Shown: positions 8,520-17,415, counted from the first letter of the stretch. The stretch: 64,000 bases of DNA from an uncultured Holdemanella sp. (GCF_934754935.1 NZ_CAKVJB010000005.1:13229-77228), one strand, 5' to 3'. Notes: a model not told the origin generated them from the sequence alone. Numbers and translations are program-made.

Positions 8520-8788
8520 TGCGATTAGATAAATATTTAAAAACAGCAAGAATCTTAAAAAGAAGAGAAGCCGCTAAAGAACTAGCGTTACAAGGTCGTA
8601 TTTGGGTAAATGATCGAGTGGCTAAACCAAGTACAGAATTAAAAATTGGGGATACGATTCGTATTCGTTTTGGAGCAAGATTGCTTGAAATTCGTGTACT
8701 AGATATTCAAAAACAAGTTTCTAAACAAAACGCACAATTATTGTTTGAAATCATTCATGAAGAAAGAATTGAAGATGAACAAGCTTAA
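8519..8788 (+). CDS. rqcP: ribosome-associated quality-control protein RqcP (S4 domain)
   Basis: This 89-residue S4-domain protein (MRLDKYLKTARILKRREAAKELALQGRIWVN, residues 1-31) matches RqcP/YabO, which helps RqcH add alanine tails to nascent chains on obstructed 50S subunits. ATG 8519 shares bases with the mfd stop and is preceded by AGAAGGAGA; the TTG three bases earlier is less likely. The mfd-rqcP neighbourhood is conserved in Firmicutes. The 3' end overlaps the next gene by 14 bases. Confidence 0.9.
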   Translation: MRLDKYLKTARILKRREAAKELALQGRIWVNDRVAKPSTELKIGDTIRIRFGARLLEIRVLDIQKQVSKQNAQLLFEIIHEERIEDEQA

Positions 8789-9194
8789 TGTTGTGTGTGG
8801 AGCTCTTATCGTAAATGGAAAAGTCATGATTGCACAAAGAAATTATGGTTCGAGCAAAGGTTTCTTTGAGTTTCCTGGTGGAAAAGTTGAAGAAAATGAG
8901 ACAAAAGAAGAAGCTTTGATTCGTGAATGGAAAGAAGAATGTGATATCGATATTTATAATGTTCAATATTTAGCTAACAGTATTGATTATCAAGATGGAT
9001 ATGAAATTCACTTAACTTGTTTCACATGTACTTCTAATGAAAAACCAACAAAATTAAGTGTGCATTCACAATATATTTGGACAACTCCAGATCATATATA
9101 TGACTATAACTTCTTTAAATCTGATAAAATGCTTGTAGAAGCATTAAAGGAGGTATGGCCATGTTTGATAAAACCAACGAAACTAAAGTATTAA
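8775..9194 (+). CDS. Nudix hydrolase (MutT/8-oxo-dGTPase-like)
   Basis: The 139-residue protein carries the Nudix box GGKVEENETKEEALIREWKEECDI (split G-x5-E-x7-REUxEE, residues about 36-58) and the N-terminal strand VVCGALIVNGKVMIAQR typical of MutT-type enzymes, which hydrolyse oxidised nucleoside triphosphates such as 8-oxo-dGTP or dCTP analogues. Its true substrate cannot be read from sequence. ATG 8775 overlaps the end of rqcP; an alternative in-frame ATG at 8757 lies deeper in rqcP. It overlaps the following HD-domain gene, so all three are probably translated as a coupled set. Confidence 0.85.
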   Translation: MNKLNVVCGALIVNGKVMIAQRNYGSSKGFFEFPGGKVEENETKEEALIREWKEECDIDIYNVQYLANSIDYQDGYEIHLTCFTCTSNEKPTKLSVHSQYIWTTPDHIYDYNFFKSDKMLVEALKEVWPCLIKPTKLKY

Positions 9195-10360
9195 GAGATC
9201 CTGTACATGGATATATTCATGTGAAATATCAAGTGATATGGGATTGTATCAACGCAAAGGAATTTCAAAGATTACATCGCATTCATCAATTAGGTGGAGA
9301 TTTTCAAATCTATCATACGGCAGAGCATTCGCGTTTTTCACATAGTCTAGGTGTATATGAAATCACTAGACGAATGTGTGAAGAAGTGGATTCAATCACA
9401 GCCTCTCTAAGTGAATATGAAAAAATTCAAGTTTTATGTGCTGCTTTGTTGCATGATTTGGGCCATGGTCCTTTTTCACATTTTTTTGAAACACTTCATA
9501 AGAAGCATCACGAACAAATGACTTGTGATTTGATTTTGGATCCAAAAACAGAAATTCATAAGGTACTTATTAAAGAGGATGCTTCACTTCCACAAAATAT
9601 TGTATTGATTTTAACACATAAACATCCCAAACCAATGATGCATCAAATGATCAGCTCACAATTGGATGCGGATCGCATGGATTATCTTTTAAGAGATGCA
9701 TATGAAACGGGTACAAGCTATGGTACTTTTGATTTAGAAAGAATTTTGCGTACTTTGCGTGTAAAAAATGATTCATTGTGTGTGAAGATGAGTGGTATGC
9801 ACAGTATTGAAGACTATATTATGGCAAGATATCATATGTATTGGCAGGTTTACTTACATCCAGATGCGAAATCATATGAAATTATGATTCAACAATTTTT
9901 TAAACGATACGCAACAATTCGAAATATCGATGTGTTTGAACCATTAATGAATGGAGAATTATCGAATAACGACTTTTATTTAATGGATGAACACCGTATG
10001 TTTTATGGCTTTCAACAAGCGTTAGAGAGTGAAGATGAAATTTTAAAAGATTTCGCAGATCGTATTTTAAATCGGCATCTATTTGAATGGATTGAAGATC
10101 CAAGTGATCCACAGATGCAAGATATCAAACAGAAGCTTGTTGAATCTGGATATGATTTAGATTATTACTATTATGAAGCAATTTCACATTCTAAGGCGTA
10201 TTTACCATATACAGAAAATGATGAAAATCAAATCATTTGGATGTTAGATTCTAAAAATGAATTGGTGTCTTTATCAAGTTGTTCACAGATTGTTAAGGCA
10301 TTGTTGAAGATGAAAAATCAAACGAATAAACGAATTTATTTTCCAAAAGAAATACTATAA
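9161..10360 (+). CDS. HD-domain dNTP triphosphohydrolase-like protein (YwfO family)
   Basis: The 399-residue protein has the metal-binding HD pattern: His in RFSHSLGVYEI, HD in ALLHDLGHGPFSHFFE (about 102-117), and a downstream Asp in SSQLDADRMDYLLRDA. It begins with the DPVHGYI motif of the SAMHD1/YwfO group, enzymes that hydrolyse dNTPs or related nucleotides. I use ATG 9161, 7 bases after AAAGGAGG; the earlier ATG at 9155 is only one base from the Shine-Dalgarno. The upstream Nudix gene overlaps it, so two nucleotide-cleaning enzymes sit side by side. The exact substrate is unknown. Confidence 0.87.
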   Translation: MFDKTNETKVLRDPVHGYIHVKYQVIWDCINAKEFQRLHRIHQLGGDFQIYHTAEHSRFSHSLGVYEITRRMCEEVDSITASLSEYEKIQVLCAALLHDLGHGPFSHFFETLHKKHHEQMTCDLILDPKTEIHKVLIKEDASLPQNIVLILTHKHPKPMMHQMISSQLDADRMDYLLRDAYETGTSYGTFDLERILRTLRVKNDSLCVKMSGMHSIEDYIMARYHMYWQVYLHPDAKSYEIMIQQFFKRYATIRNIDVFEPLMNGELSNNDFYLMDEHRMFYGFQQALESEDEILKDFADRILNRHLFEWIEDPSDPQMQDIKQKLVESGYDLDYYYYEAISHSKAYLPYTENDENQIIWMLDSKNELVSLSSCSQIVKALLKMKNQTNKRIYFPKEIL

Positions 10361-10366
10361 AACGAG

Positions 10367-10393
10367 CGGTAACATGTGTGGTGTTACCGTTTT
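10367..10393 (+). terminator. terminator after the mfd-HD gene cluster
   Basis: CGGTAACA (10367-10374) pairs with TGTTACCG (10382-10389) across a 7-base loop and is followed by TTTTC. Confidence 0.85.
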
Positions 10394-10491
10394 CACTTGT
10401 GAAAAATTGAGGTAATTATATAAAAAAATATGAATTTTAGATTAAAATGGTCATATTTTAATTAAATTGTTACGTTTTTTAATAAATTTTC

Positions 10492-10519
10492 TTGCAAAAA
10501 AATCAGAGTGTGATATTAT
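10492..10519 (+). promoter_or_regulatory. promoter of the DUF1934-argS-rpoE operon
   Basis: TTGCAA (10492-10497) and TATTAT (10514-10519) are separated by 16 bases. The predicted start (about 10526-10528) falls almost on the DUF1934 ATG at 10529, so the message may be nearly leaderless. The bases before it (10394-10491) are AT-rich and show nothing else. Confidence 0.65.
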
Positions 10520-10528
10520 GCACTAGCT

Positions 10529-10915
10529 ATGACAAATCAGGTACATTTATTTGATAAAATTTCAAATCAAACATTATATAAAGGAGAGGCTATAATTGAC
10601 TTTTGTGCGAACGAAGGCCTTCTAGTTTCTTTTAGTAATGATACACATCGATTTGAATGGAAAATATGGAAAAATGGATTAGTGATCCGTAGTGAATCTG
10701 AGGTTCTTGTGAATTTGACACTTCGTTTGAATAGTCAAACAAAGGGGCATATTGAAACAGAATTTGGGCAAATAGATTTGGATTGTCATACAAGTCATTA
10801 TGATGTGGATGAAAATCATATAGAAGTAAAATACAGTCTTATACAGGGAAATGAAGAACAAAAATTTCACTTTGTACTATATATAAATAAGGAGGATACA
10901 TATGCAGTCAATTGA
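10529..10915 (+). CDS. DUF1934 (YwiB-like) beta-barrel protein
   Basis: The 128-residue protein is mostly predicted beta strands (KGEAIIDF, LTLRLNSQ, HIETEFGQIDLDC, HIEVKYSLIQGNEEQKFHFVLYI), as expected for the calycin-like DUF1934 family. The placement just before argS matches ywiB-argS in Bacillus. The biochemical role is unknown. No Shine-Dalgarno precedes ATG 10529, and the promoter -10 ends 9 bases upstream, so a leaderless start is likely; no better in-frame start lies downstream. The gene overlaps argS by 14 bases. Confidence 0.75.
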   Translation: MTNQVHLFDKISNQTLYKGEAIIDFCANEGLLVSFSNDTHRFEWKIWKNGLVIRSESEVLVNLTLRLNSQTKGHIETEFGQIDLDCHTSHYDVDENHIEVKYSLIQGNEEQKFHFVLYINKEDTYAVN

Positions 10916-12536
10916 AGTTGAATTAAAGCAGGCCATTCAAAGTGCGGTTAAAAAAGCATTTGATTTAGATTTAGATGTTCAAAACATTGTTGTTGAAACA
11001 CCAAAAAACAAAGATCATGGTGATTTTTCAAGTAACGTTGCGATGCAGTTAACTCGTCAATTACATCAAAATCCAAGAATGATTGCGCAAAGTTTATTAG
11101 ATGCATTCTCATTAGAAATGGTTTCTAATATTGAAATTGCAGGACCTGGTTTCTTGAACTTTACATTATCTAAAGATCGTTTTAGTACAGTAATTTCAGA
11201 TGTATTAGCACAAAAGGAAAATTATGGTCAACAACCAGCGAATGGAATTAAAGTAGATCTAGAATATGTAAGTGCAAACCCAACCGGATCATTACACTTA
11301 GGACATGCTCGTGGAGCTGCTTGGGGAGATAGTTGTGCACGTATCATGAAAAAAGCGGGATATGATGTAACTCGTGAATATTATGTAAATGATGCGGGTA
11401 ATCAAATCACAAACTTGGCACTATCTTTAAATGCTCGTTATCGTCAAGCACAAGGAATTCCAACAGAAATTGGTCAAGATGGTTACATGGGTAAGGATGT
11501 TGAAGAAAAAGGATATGAATTGGCGAAAGAATATCCTGAAACATACTTAGAACCTACAGAAGAGAATTTGAAATTCTTCAGAAAAGAAGGAATTAAATTT
11601 GAATTAGATAAAATTAGAAAAGATTTAGATCGTTATCGTGTACATTTTGATGTTTGGTCAAGTGAACAAAGTATTCGTGATGCAGGTAAAGTAGAGGCTG
11701 CCATCAATGAATTAAATGAAAAGGGCTATGTATATGAAAAAGATGGCGCTTTATGGTTTGAAACAACAAAATTTGGGGATGATAAAGATCGTGTTTTAAG
11801 AAAACAAGATGGATCATTAACATATTTAGTTCCAGACATTGCTTATCATAATGATAAATGTCAACGTGGATTTGATATGTTGGTTGACTTTTTTGGAGCT
11901 GACCACCATGGATATATTCCTCGTTTAAAAGCAAGTATGACAGCTTTAGGAAACGATGCAGACAAATTACATGTAGATATTATTCAGATGGTTCGTTTAG
12001 TATCAAACGGTGAAGAAATGAAAATGTCAAAACGTTTAGGAAATGCGACAACAATTAATGAGTTGTGCGACAAAGTAGGCGTTGATGCAGCTCGTTATTT
12101 CTTCGTACAACGTGCATTAGATTCACATTTAGATTTCGATATTGAATTGGCAACTAAGAAATCGAATGAAAACCCAGTTTACTATGCACAATATGCACAT
12201 GCTCGTATGTGTTCAATCCAAAAACAGGCTCAAGATATTGAATTAGCAACATCATTTGAAGATTTAACAAATGAAAAAGAAATTGAATTGATGAAGTCTT
12301 TACAAGAATTCAATAAAGTTATTGTAGAAACAGCACAATCTCGTCAAGTTCATAAAATGTGTCATTATATTCAAAATTTAGCTAGTAAGTTTCACAGCTT
12401 CTATAATGTATGTAAGGTTGTAGATCGTGATAACTTAGAATTAAGTTCACAACGCCTTGCCTTAGTAAAGGCAACTCAAATTGTTTTAGCTAACGCATTA
12501 GAATGTATTGGTGTTGAAGCAGTTGAATCAATGTAA
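10902..12536 (+). CDS. argS: arginyl-tRNA synthetase
   Basis: Class I aminoacyl-tRNA synthetase charging tRNA-Arg. The 544-residue protein has an Add-1 N-terminal domain, the HIGH-type motif SLHLGHARG (His132-His135), GADHHGYIPRLKA, the KMSK-type MKMSKRLGN (about 373-381) and a C-terminal DALR anticodon-binding region (NPVYYAQYAHARMCSI onward). AAGGAGG precedes the ATG, which lies inside the end of the DUF1934 gene. rpoE follows 25 bases downstream, the same order as in many Erysipelotrichia and Bacilli. Confidence 0.97.
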   Translation: MQSIEVELKQAIQSAVKKAFDLDLDVQNIVVETPKNKDHGDFSSNVAMQLTRQLHQNPRMIAQSLLDAFSLEMVSNIEIAGPGFLNFTLSKDRFSTVISDVLAQKENYGQQPANGIKVDLEYVSANPTGSLHLGHARGAAWGDSCARIMKKAGYDVTREYYVNDAGNQITNLALSLNARYRQAQGIPTEIGQDGYMGKDVEEKGYELAKEYPETYLEPTEENLKFFRKEGIKFELDKIRKDLDRYRVHFDVWSSEQSIRDAGKVEAAINELNEKGYVYEKDGALWFETTKFGDDKDRVLRKQDGSLTYLVPDIAYHNDKCQRGFDMLVDFFGADHHGYIPRLKASMTALGNDADKLHVDIIQMVRLVSNGEEMKMSKRLGNATTINELCDKVGVDAARYFFVQRALDSHLDFDIELATKKSNENPVYYAQYAHARMCSIQKQAQDIELATSFEDLTNEKEIELMKSLQEFNKVIVETAQSRQVHKMCHYIQNLASKFHSFYNVCKVVDRDNLELSSQRLALVKATQIVLANALECIGVEAVESM

Positions 12537-12561
12537 GTATTAAGAGGAGTTTTATAGTATT

Positions 12562-12906
12562 ATGAAAAAGTCTATGATTGAAGTAGCATATCAAGTATTG
12601 ACCAACAACAAGGGTTCTATGCCATTTGTTGATCTTTGGAAAGATGTAAGTCAAGAAATGGGATTTACTCAAACACAGTTTGAAGATAATATCGCACAAT
12701 TTTATACAGATTTATCTTTAGACGGCCGTTTCTTGAATATGTCACAAAATACTTGGGATTTACGTTCACGTCACACGTATTCAGAAAGTGTAATGGATAC
12801 GGATTCTATCGCAATCGACGAGGATGATGAGGAAGAAGAAGAATCAGAAATCGTTGAAGATGGATTAGACGAAGTAGAAAAAGAAATGGAAGAAGAAAAC
12901 GAATAA
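12562..12906 (+). CDS. rpoE: DNA-directed RNA polymerase delta subunit
   Basis: The 114-residue protein has the globular HARE-type N-terminal domain (MIEVAYQVL, MPFVDLWKDVSQEMGF, FYTDLSLDGRFL, WDLR; residues 1-72) and a disordered, extremely acidic tail from about residue 88 (EDDEEEEESEIVEDGLDE). Delta displaces nucleic acids from RNA polymerase and sharpens responses to initiating NTP levels. Its presence is itself evidence for a Firmicutes-type host. It probably shares the argS transcript. Confidence 0.95.
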   Translation: MKKSMIEVAYQVLTNNKGSMPFVDLWKDVSQEMGFTQTQFEDNIAQFYTDLSLDGRFLNMSQNTWDLRSRHTYSESVMDTDSIAIDEDDEEEEESEIVEDGLDEVEKEMEEENE

Positions 12907-12941
12907 AACGCATCCTTTTTCACAATAAATTCACATTGAAT

Positions 12942-12950
12942 TGTTAGAAT
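12942..12950 (+). promoter_or_regulatory. possible extended -10 promoter for tagGH
   Basis: TGT-TAGAAT is an extended -10 element without a clear -35. It lies upstream of a strong ribosome site and a micro-ORF in the tagG leader. Evidence is limited to motif match. Confidence 0.35.
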
Positions 12951-12970
12951 TGAAGTGGAAAGGAGAAGGA

Positions 12971-13027
12971 ATGCAAGAAAATCTGCTTCATGCAGATTTT
13001 TTTTCTATGAAAAATATGATAACCTAG
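12971..13027 (+). CDS. 18-codon micro-ORF overlapping a terminator hairpin
   Basis: ATG at 12971 follows a strong site (AAGGAGAAGG, spacing about 1-5 bases) and encodes MQENLLHADFFSMKNMIT. The terminator stem lies inside it, so a translating ribosome would sit on the hairpin. It could be a leader peptide that controls read-through into tagG, or merely a chance ORF. There is no run of identical codons that would name an amino acid signal. Confidence 0.35.
   Translation: MQENLLHADFFSMKNMIT
12978..13004 (+). terminator. terminator/attenuator between rpoE and tagG
   Basis: AAAATCTGC (12978-12986) and GCAGATTTT (12992-13000) form a 9-bp stem with a 5-base loop, followed by T4. It can end the argS-rpoE transcript and may act as an attenuator for tagG. 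Confidence 0.85.
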
Positions 13028-13049
13028 AAGTTGTTAAGGAGAAATTTAT

Positions 13050-13880
13050 ATGTTTAAAAGCATTTCATACGTTATAAAAGAAAATTGTTCAAATTTCTAT
13101 CGTATTTTCTGTATCGCAAAATATGAATTGTTGTCAGATATGCGCGATTCTAAATTTGGTATTTTTTGGAACTTTGCATCTCCAGCCATTCAAGTATTCA
13201 CATATTGGTTAGTCTTTGGGATTGCTTGGGGAAGAAAAGCACAAACATACAGAGGTATTACCGTCGAATATTTACCATGGCTTGTTGTAGCATTTAGTGT
13301 ATGGTGGTATATTCGTCCATGCATTGTAGATGGATGTTCTGCCGTATTTTCAAAGACTAATGTCATCACAAGAATGAAGTTTCCAGTATCGGTTTTACCG
13401 GCAACCGTTTGTTTAAGAGAATTATTCAATCACTTTGTGATGTTGATTATCACATTTGTTACTTTGATTTTAAGTGGATGGTATCCAAATTTAAATTGGC
13501 TTTGGATTTTATATTATATGTTCTGCGCATTTATGCTTGGAGAAGCTATTTCACTCGTATTATCTGTACTTACAATGTTATGGCGTGATGTAAAGAAATT
13601 TATTTCTTCAATCATGCGTATGTTGATGTACTTCTCTCCTATTTTATGGGATTGTCATTTTAAAGCCGATGTTCCATTCGCAAGTATTTTAAATAAACTT
13701 GTGAAGGTAAATCCAATCTATTATATTATTCAAGGATATAGAGATGCCGTTTTCTATGGAAGAAACGCATTTGATCATCCTGCTATTACACTTTATTTTT
13801 GGTGTCTAGTTTTCTTGATTTTTGCGTTAGGATGCTATTTGATGTACACCTTCAAAAAGAAATTCATCGATATGATTTAA
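13050..13880 (+). CDS. tagG: teichoic acid ABC exporter, permease TagG-like
   Basis: A 276-residue ABC-2-type permease with six predicted helices (for example AIQVFTYWLVFGIAW, LPWLVVAFSVWWYI, FVMLIITFVTLILSG, MFCAFMLGEAISLVLSVL, ITLYFWCLVFLIFALGCYL). The motifs SKTNVITRMKFPVSVLP and NPIYYIIQGYRDA are typical of the TagG/RfbA polysaccharide-export group. With TagH it would flip completed wall teichoic acid across the membrane. A TTAAGGAG site precedes ATG 13050, and tagH begins 10 bases after the stop. Function as a teichoic rather than another glycan exporter is inferred from the CDP-glycerol genes downstream. Confidence 0.88.
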   Translation: MFKSISYVIKENCSNFYRIFCIAKYELLSDMRDSKFGIFWNFASPAIQVFTYWLVFGIAWGRKAQTYRGITVEYLPWLVVAFSVWWYIRPCIVDGCSAVFSKTNVITRMKFPVSVLPATVCLRELFNHFVMLIITFVTLILSGWYPNLNWLWILYYMFCAFMLGEAISLVLSVLTMLWRDVKKFISSIMRMLMYFSPILWDCHFKADVPFASILNKLVKVNPIYYIIQGYRDAVFYGRNAFDHPAITLYFWCLVFLIFALGCYLMYTFKKKFIDMI

Positions 13881-13890
13881 GGAGGTTTTT

Positions 13891-14709
13891 ATGTCTAAAG
13901 AAGAATATGCTGTTGAAGTCGAAAATATTTCAAAAATCTATACTTTAAGAAATAAAAACAATCAATATAAAACAGATAAGAAGGAATTCTATGCATTAAA
14001 AGATGTTTCTTTTAAAATAAAAAAAGGCGATGTAGTTGGAATTCTTGGAACGAATGGTTCTGGTAAATCTACATTATCTTTATTATTATCAGGTATTTCT
14101 GAAATCAATAGTGGAACCATGAAAATTAATGGAGAACAAGCATTGATTGCCATTAATACGGGGTTGAATCAACAATTGACAGGGCTTGAAAACATTAATG
14201 TCAAAGGTGCATTGATGGGGCTTAGAAAAAAAAGAATTCAAGAAATCACAAACGATGTTATTGATTTTGCAGAATTAGGAGATTTCTTATATCAGCCTGT
14301 CAAAAAATATTCATCAGGTATGAAATCTCGTTTAGGATTTTCTATCTCACTTGCCTTAAATCCAGATATTTTTATTGTCGATGAAGCATTAAGTGTTGGA
14401 GATAAAGGTTTTGCGAAGAAATGCATGAAGCGCATGATGAAATTAAGAGATGAAGAAGGAAAAACAATCTTCTTTATTTCTCATTCATTAAGCCAAGTCC
14501 GTGAATTTTGTAAAACTGGAATGTGGATCGAAGGTGGTCAGCTTGTCGAAATGGGTGACATTAATAAAGTTTGTGATGACTATTCAGCTTATGTAGATAA
14601 GTTAGAGGCGATGAGTAAAAAGGAAAAGAAAAAATTCTTAGATGAAAAATTCGAAAAGCGTTTACTTCCAAAAAAAGAAAAAAAGGGGATCGCAAAACTA
14701 TTTGGTTAA
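13891..14709 (+). CDS. tagH: teichoic acid ABC exporter, ATP-binding TagH-like
   Basis: The 272-residue ATPase shows Walker A GILGTNGSGKST (about 49-60), the signature KYSSGMKSRLGFS (about 138-150), Walker B IFIVDEAL and the switch FISHSLSQV. INTGLNQQLTGLENI between Walker A and the signature is characteristic of polysaccharide exporters of the TagH/Wzt group. A Lys-rich tail replaces the long extracellular extension of Bacillus TagH, so this is the short form. It is cotranscribed with tagG and closed by its own terminator. Confidence 0.9.
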   Translation: MSKEEYAVEVENISKIYTLRNKNNQYKTDKKEFYALKDVSFKIKKGDVVGILGTNGSGKSTLSLLLSGISEINSGTMKINGEQALIAINTGLNQQLTGLENINVKGALMGLRKKRIQEITNDVIDFAELGDFLYQPVKKYSSGMKSRLGFSISLALNPDIFIVDEALSVGDKGFAKKCMKRMMKLRDEEGKTIFFISHSLSQVREFCKTGMWIEGGQLVEMGDINKVCDDYSAYVDKLEAMSKKEKKKFLDEKFEKRLLPKKEKKGIAKLFG

Positions 14710-14710
14710 T

Positions 14711-14735
14711 AAAGGAGTTTATGTGACTCCTTTTC
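14711..14735 (+). terminator. terminator after tagGH
   Basis: AAAGGAGT (14711-14718) pairs with ACTCCTTT (14726-14733) over a 7-base loop and is followed by further T residues. A weak promoter-like TTTTCA-17-TACAAT (14731-14759) overlaps it and may drive tagD. Confidence 0.82.
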
Positions 14736-14789
14736 AATTTGTCAAAAATAGTTTACAATTACAGTGTTTATATAGGGAGGTTTATACTC

Positions 14790-15176
14790 ATGAAAACAGT
14801 AATAACATATGGAACTTTTGATTTATTTCATGTAGGCCATTTAAATTTATTGCGCCGCGCAAAAGAATTAGGGGATTATTTGATTGTTGCGGTAAGTAGT
14901 GATGAGTTTAATTTGGGTAAAAATAAAGTGTGTAAAATTAAAGACACAGATCGTATGAAGATTGTAGAAGCAATTAAATATGTAGACAAGGTAATCCCAG
15001 AAACAAGTTGGGAACAAAAAATTGAAGATGTTAAAAAATATAATGTAGATGTGTTTGTTATGGGCGATGATTGGAAGGGAAAATTTGATTTCTTAAAAGA
15101 TTATTGTGAAGTCGTTTACTTACCTAGAACAGAAGGTATTAGTACAACACAATTAAAAGAGGAATTGAAGGGTTAA
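14790..15176 (+). CDS. tagD: glycerol-3-phosphate cytidylyltransferase
   Basis: TagD makes CDP-glycerol, the donor for poly(glycerol phosphate) teichoic acid, from CTP and glycerol-3-phosphate. The 128-residue protein has family length and the motifs TYGTFDLFHVGHLNLLRRA (HxGH nucleotidyltransferase signature, residues 5-23), GDDWKGKFDFL and RTEGISTTQ (RTxGISTT). ATG 14790 is preceded by AGGGAGG; the longer frame from 14739 runs back into the promoter area without a ribosome site. Three CDP-glycerol-using transferases follow directly. Confidence 0.96.
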   Translation: MKTVITYGTFDLFHVGHLNLLRRAKELGDYLIVAVSSDEFNLGKNKVCKIKDTDRMKIVEAIKYVDKVIPETSWEQKIEDVKKYNVDVFVMGDDWKGKFDFLKDYCEVVYLPRTEGISTTQLKEELKG

Positions 15177-15177
15177 T

Positions 15178-17415
15178 ATGCGTACTATCAGTATTATCCT
15201 TCCTTTTTTTAGGTACAAGCATTATTTTAAAGAATGTCTACAAAATTTAGCAGAAAGCACATTTAAAGATTTTGAATTAATTGTCGTTTTAGATCATCCA
15301 ACTGAAGATATAGATGATTTATTAGAACAATATAATTCTATTTTTGATATGAAAGTATACACATTACCTGAAGGAGTAACAGGAGTTGCAGCTTGTCGAA
15401 ATGTTGGTATTCAAGAAGCTAAAGGAGCCTATCTTTACTTTTTGGATAGTGACGATTATGTTTTGGAAGATACTCTACAAAATATGATCAAGGCAATGGA
15501 TCATGATGTGGATATGGTCTACGGTATGATTAATCATACTTGGAATAATAAGGCAAATTACCTTCATAAAATTGAAAATAAAGAAGTGGATGAAGAGGAT
15601 CAAGAAGAAAGAGAACAACAACGTCTAAATAGACTTTCTGATTTTATTTCATTTTCGTCTTATGAAAAAGATGAACAGCAAGCTAAAGCTATTTTTTATA
15701 CAATGGACAATCGAAAAGGAATTCGTACCTTTACAGTGTTAGGTAACTTGTATAATCGTGATTTTGTGGTTCGCAATAACTTAAAATTTAATGAGAACTT
15801 TAGATATTATTGTGATATGACATTCATGTGTCCATTATTAGAAAAACTGACTTCCGCTTTACAAGTAGAAGAAGCCATCTATGTGAAACGTAAACATAAT
15901 GATCCTATTAATGAACCAGCATTGAGTCAGGAAGAAAATGAAAATCGTTTTAATGAAAGATGCGATGCGGTTGAATATACACGTACTTTATTGAAAGAAG
16001 AAGGCGTTGTACGTTTCTGCTTAGATCGTAAAATTGTATCGTATTTTGTTTCTCAAATGGCAAAGAAGATTCGTCGTAGTCAAGATGATTTATGGCGTAC
16101 TGAATACTTCGAACGAATCGCAAAAACTATCGATGGTATTCGTCCTGAAGTTATGAATCGATATAAGCGTAATTCTAAAAAAATGGTAGCTTATCTACAA
16201 AATCGTGACTTAAAGGGTGTCCAAAGTTGTGTACGAAGAAAACTAGGGGTTAAAAAATTCTTTAGAGTCTTCAAAAATAGGAATGTGCTATTTAAATTAG
16301 CTTATTATCATATCTATTCAAAGAAACCGATTCAGGAAAACACAATTTTATTTGAAACATTTATGGCTAAAAATTACTCAGACAGCCCTAAATATATATA
16401 TGAATATATTGCTAAGAATTATCCAGGCAAATATAAATGTGTATGGGCTTTGAATGATGGGCATGAAGTTCCTTATGGAGCAGAAGTTGTAAAGCGTTTC
16501 TCTTTTAAATATGCTTATTATTTAGCCGTCAGCAAATATTTTGTGTTTAATGTTAGACAACCATTATGGTATCGCAAAAGAGAAGGACAAGTATTTGTTG
16601 AGACTTGGCATGGTACACCATTAAAACGTCTTGTGTTCGATCAAGAAGAAGTAACTTCGGCATCACCAAAATATAAACAGCAATTCTATCGTCAAAGACA
16701 AGAATGGGATTATTTAGTAAGTGCCAATCCATTTAGTACGAAAACATTTAGAAGTTGTTTTATGTATGAAGGTAAGATGCTTGAATATGGATATCCAAGA
16801 AATGACATTTTATATTGGCCAAACAAAGATCAAATTGCCAAAGACTTAAGAAAAAAGCTTGGTATTCCAGAAGATAAGAAAACTATTTTATATGCACCAA
16901 CATGGCGTGATGATGAGCATTATGGAAAAGGTGAATATAAATTCACATTGGCTTTAGATTTAAAGTTAATGATGGAAAAATTATCTGATGAATATGTTGT
17001 TTTATTAAGAACACACCATTATATTGCGGATAACATTGATACAACAGGGCTTGAAGGTTTTGTGTATAACTTAAGTAAGTATGATGATATTAGTGAGATT
17101 TATTTGATTAGTGATATTTGTATCACAGACTATTCAAGTGTATTCTTTGATTTTGCGAACTTGAAACGACCAGTACTATTCTATACATATGATATTGAAA
17201 AGTATAAAAATCAATTACGAGGATTCTATATTGATATGAATACGGAGGTTCCAGGTCCACTATTATATACAAGCGAAGAAGTTGTGAATGCGATTTTGAA
17301 TATTGATCAAATCAATGAAGAATATAAAGAACGTTATGAAGAATTCTATAAACGTTTCTGTTGTTATGACGATGGAAATGCGTCAAAGCATATTGTAGAG
17401 GAAGTATTTAAGTAA
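15178..17415 (+). CDS. two-domain GT2 glycosyltransferase / CDP-glycerol glycerophosphotransferase
   Basis: The 745-residue protein fuses an N-terminal GT-A family 2 domain (ISIILPFFRYKHYFKECL, ACRNVGIQEA, LDSDDYVL; residues 1-330) to a C-terminal TagB/TagF-type domain (about 385-740) with ETWHGTPLKRL (Trp477-His478), YAPTWRDDE and ITDYSSVFFDFANLKRP. The second domain should transfer glycerol phosphate from CDP-glycerol made by TagD; the first probably adds a sugar. Such fusions are common in Gram-positive teichoic or capsular loci. It begins one base after the tagD stop with no strong ribosome site beyond AAGGGTT, suggesting translational coupling. Confidence 0.87.
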   Translation: MRTISIILPFFRYKHYFKECLQNLAESTFKDFELIVVLDHPTEDIDDLLEQYNSIFDMKVYTLPEGVTGVAACRNVGIQEAKGAYLYFLDSDDYVLEDTLQNMIKAMDHDVDMVYGMINHTWNNKANYLHKIENKEVDEEDQEEREQQRLNRLSDFISFSSYEKDEQQAKAIFYTMDNRKGIRTFTVLGNLYNRDFVVRNNLKFNENFRYYCDMTFMCPLLEKLTSALQVEEAIYVKRKHNDPINEPALSQEENENRFNERCDAVEYTRTLLKEEGVVRFCLDRKIVSYFVSQMAKKIRRSQDDLWRTEYFERIAKTIDGIRPEVMNRYKRNSKKMVAYLQNRDLKGVQSCVRRKLGVKKFFRVFKNRNVLFKLAYYHIYSKKPIQENTILFETFMAKNYSDSPKYIYEYIAKNYPGKYKCVWALNDGHEVPYGAEVVKRFSFKYAYYLAVSKYFVFNVRQPLWYRKREGQVFVETWHGTPLKRLVFDQEEVTSASPKYKQQFYRQRQEWDYLVSANPFSTKTFRSCFMYEGKMLEYGYPRNDILYWPNKDQIAKDLRKKLGIPEDKKTILYAPTWRDDEHYGKGEYKFTLALDLKLMMEKLSDEYVVLLRTHHYIADNIDTTGLEGFVYNLSKYDDISEIYLISDICITDYSSVFFDFANLKRPVLFYTYDIEKYKNQLRGFYIDMNTEVPGPLLYTSEEVVNAILNIDQINEEYKERYEEFYKRFCCYDDGNASKHIVEEVFK

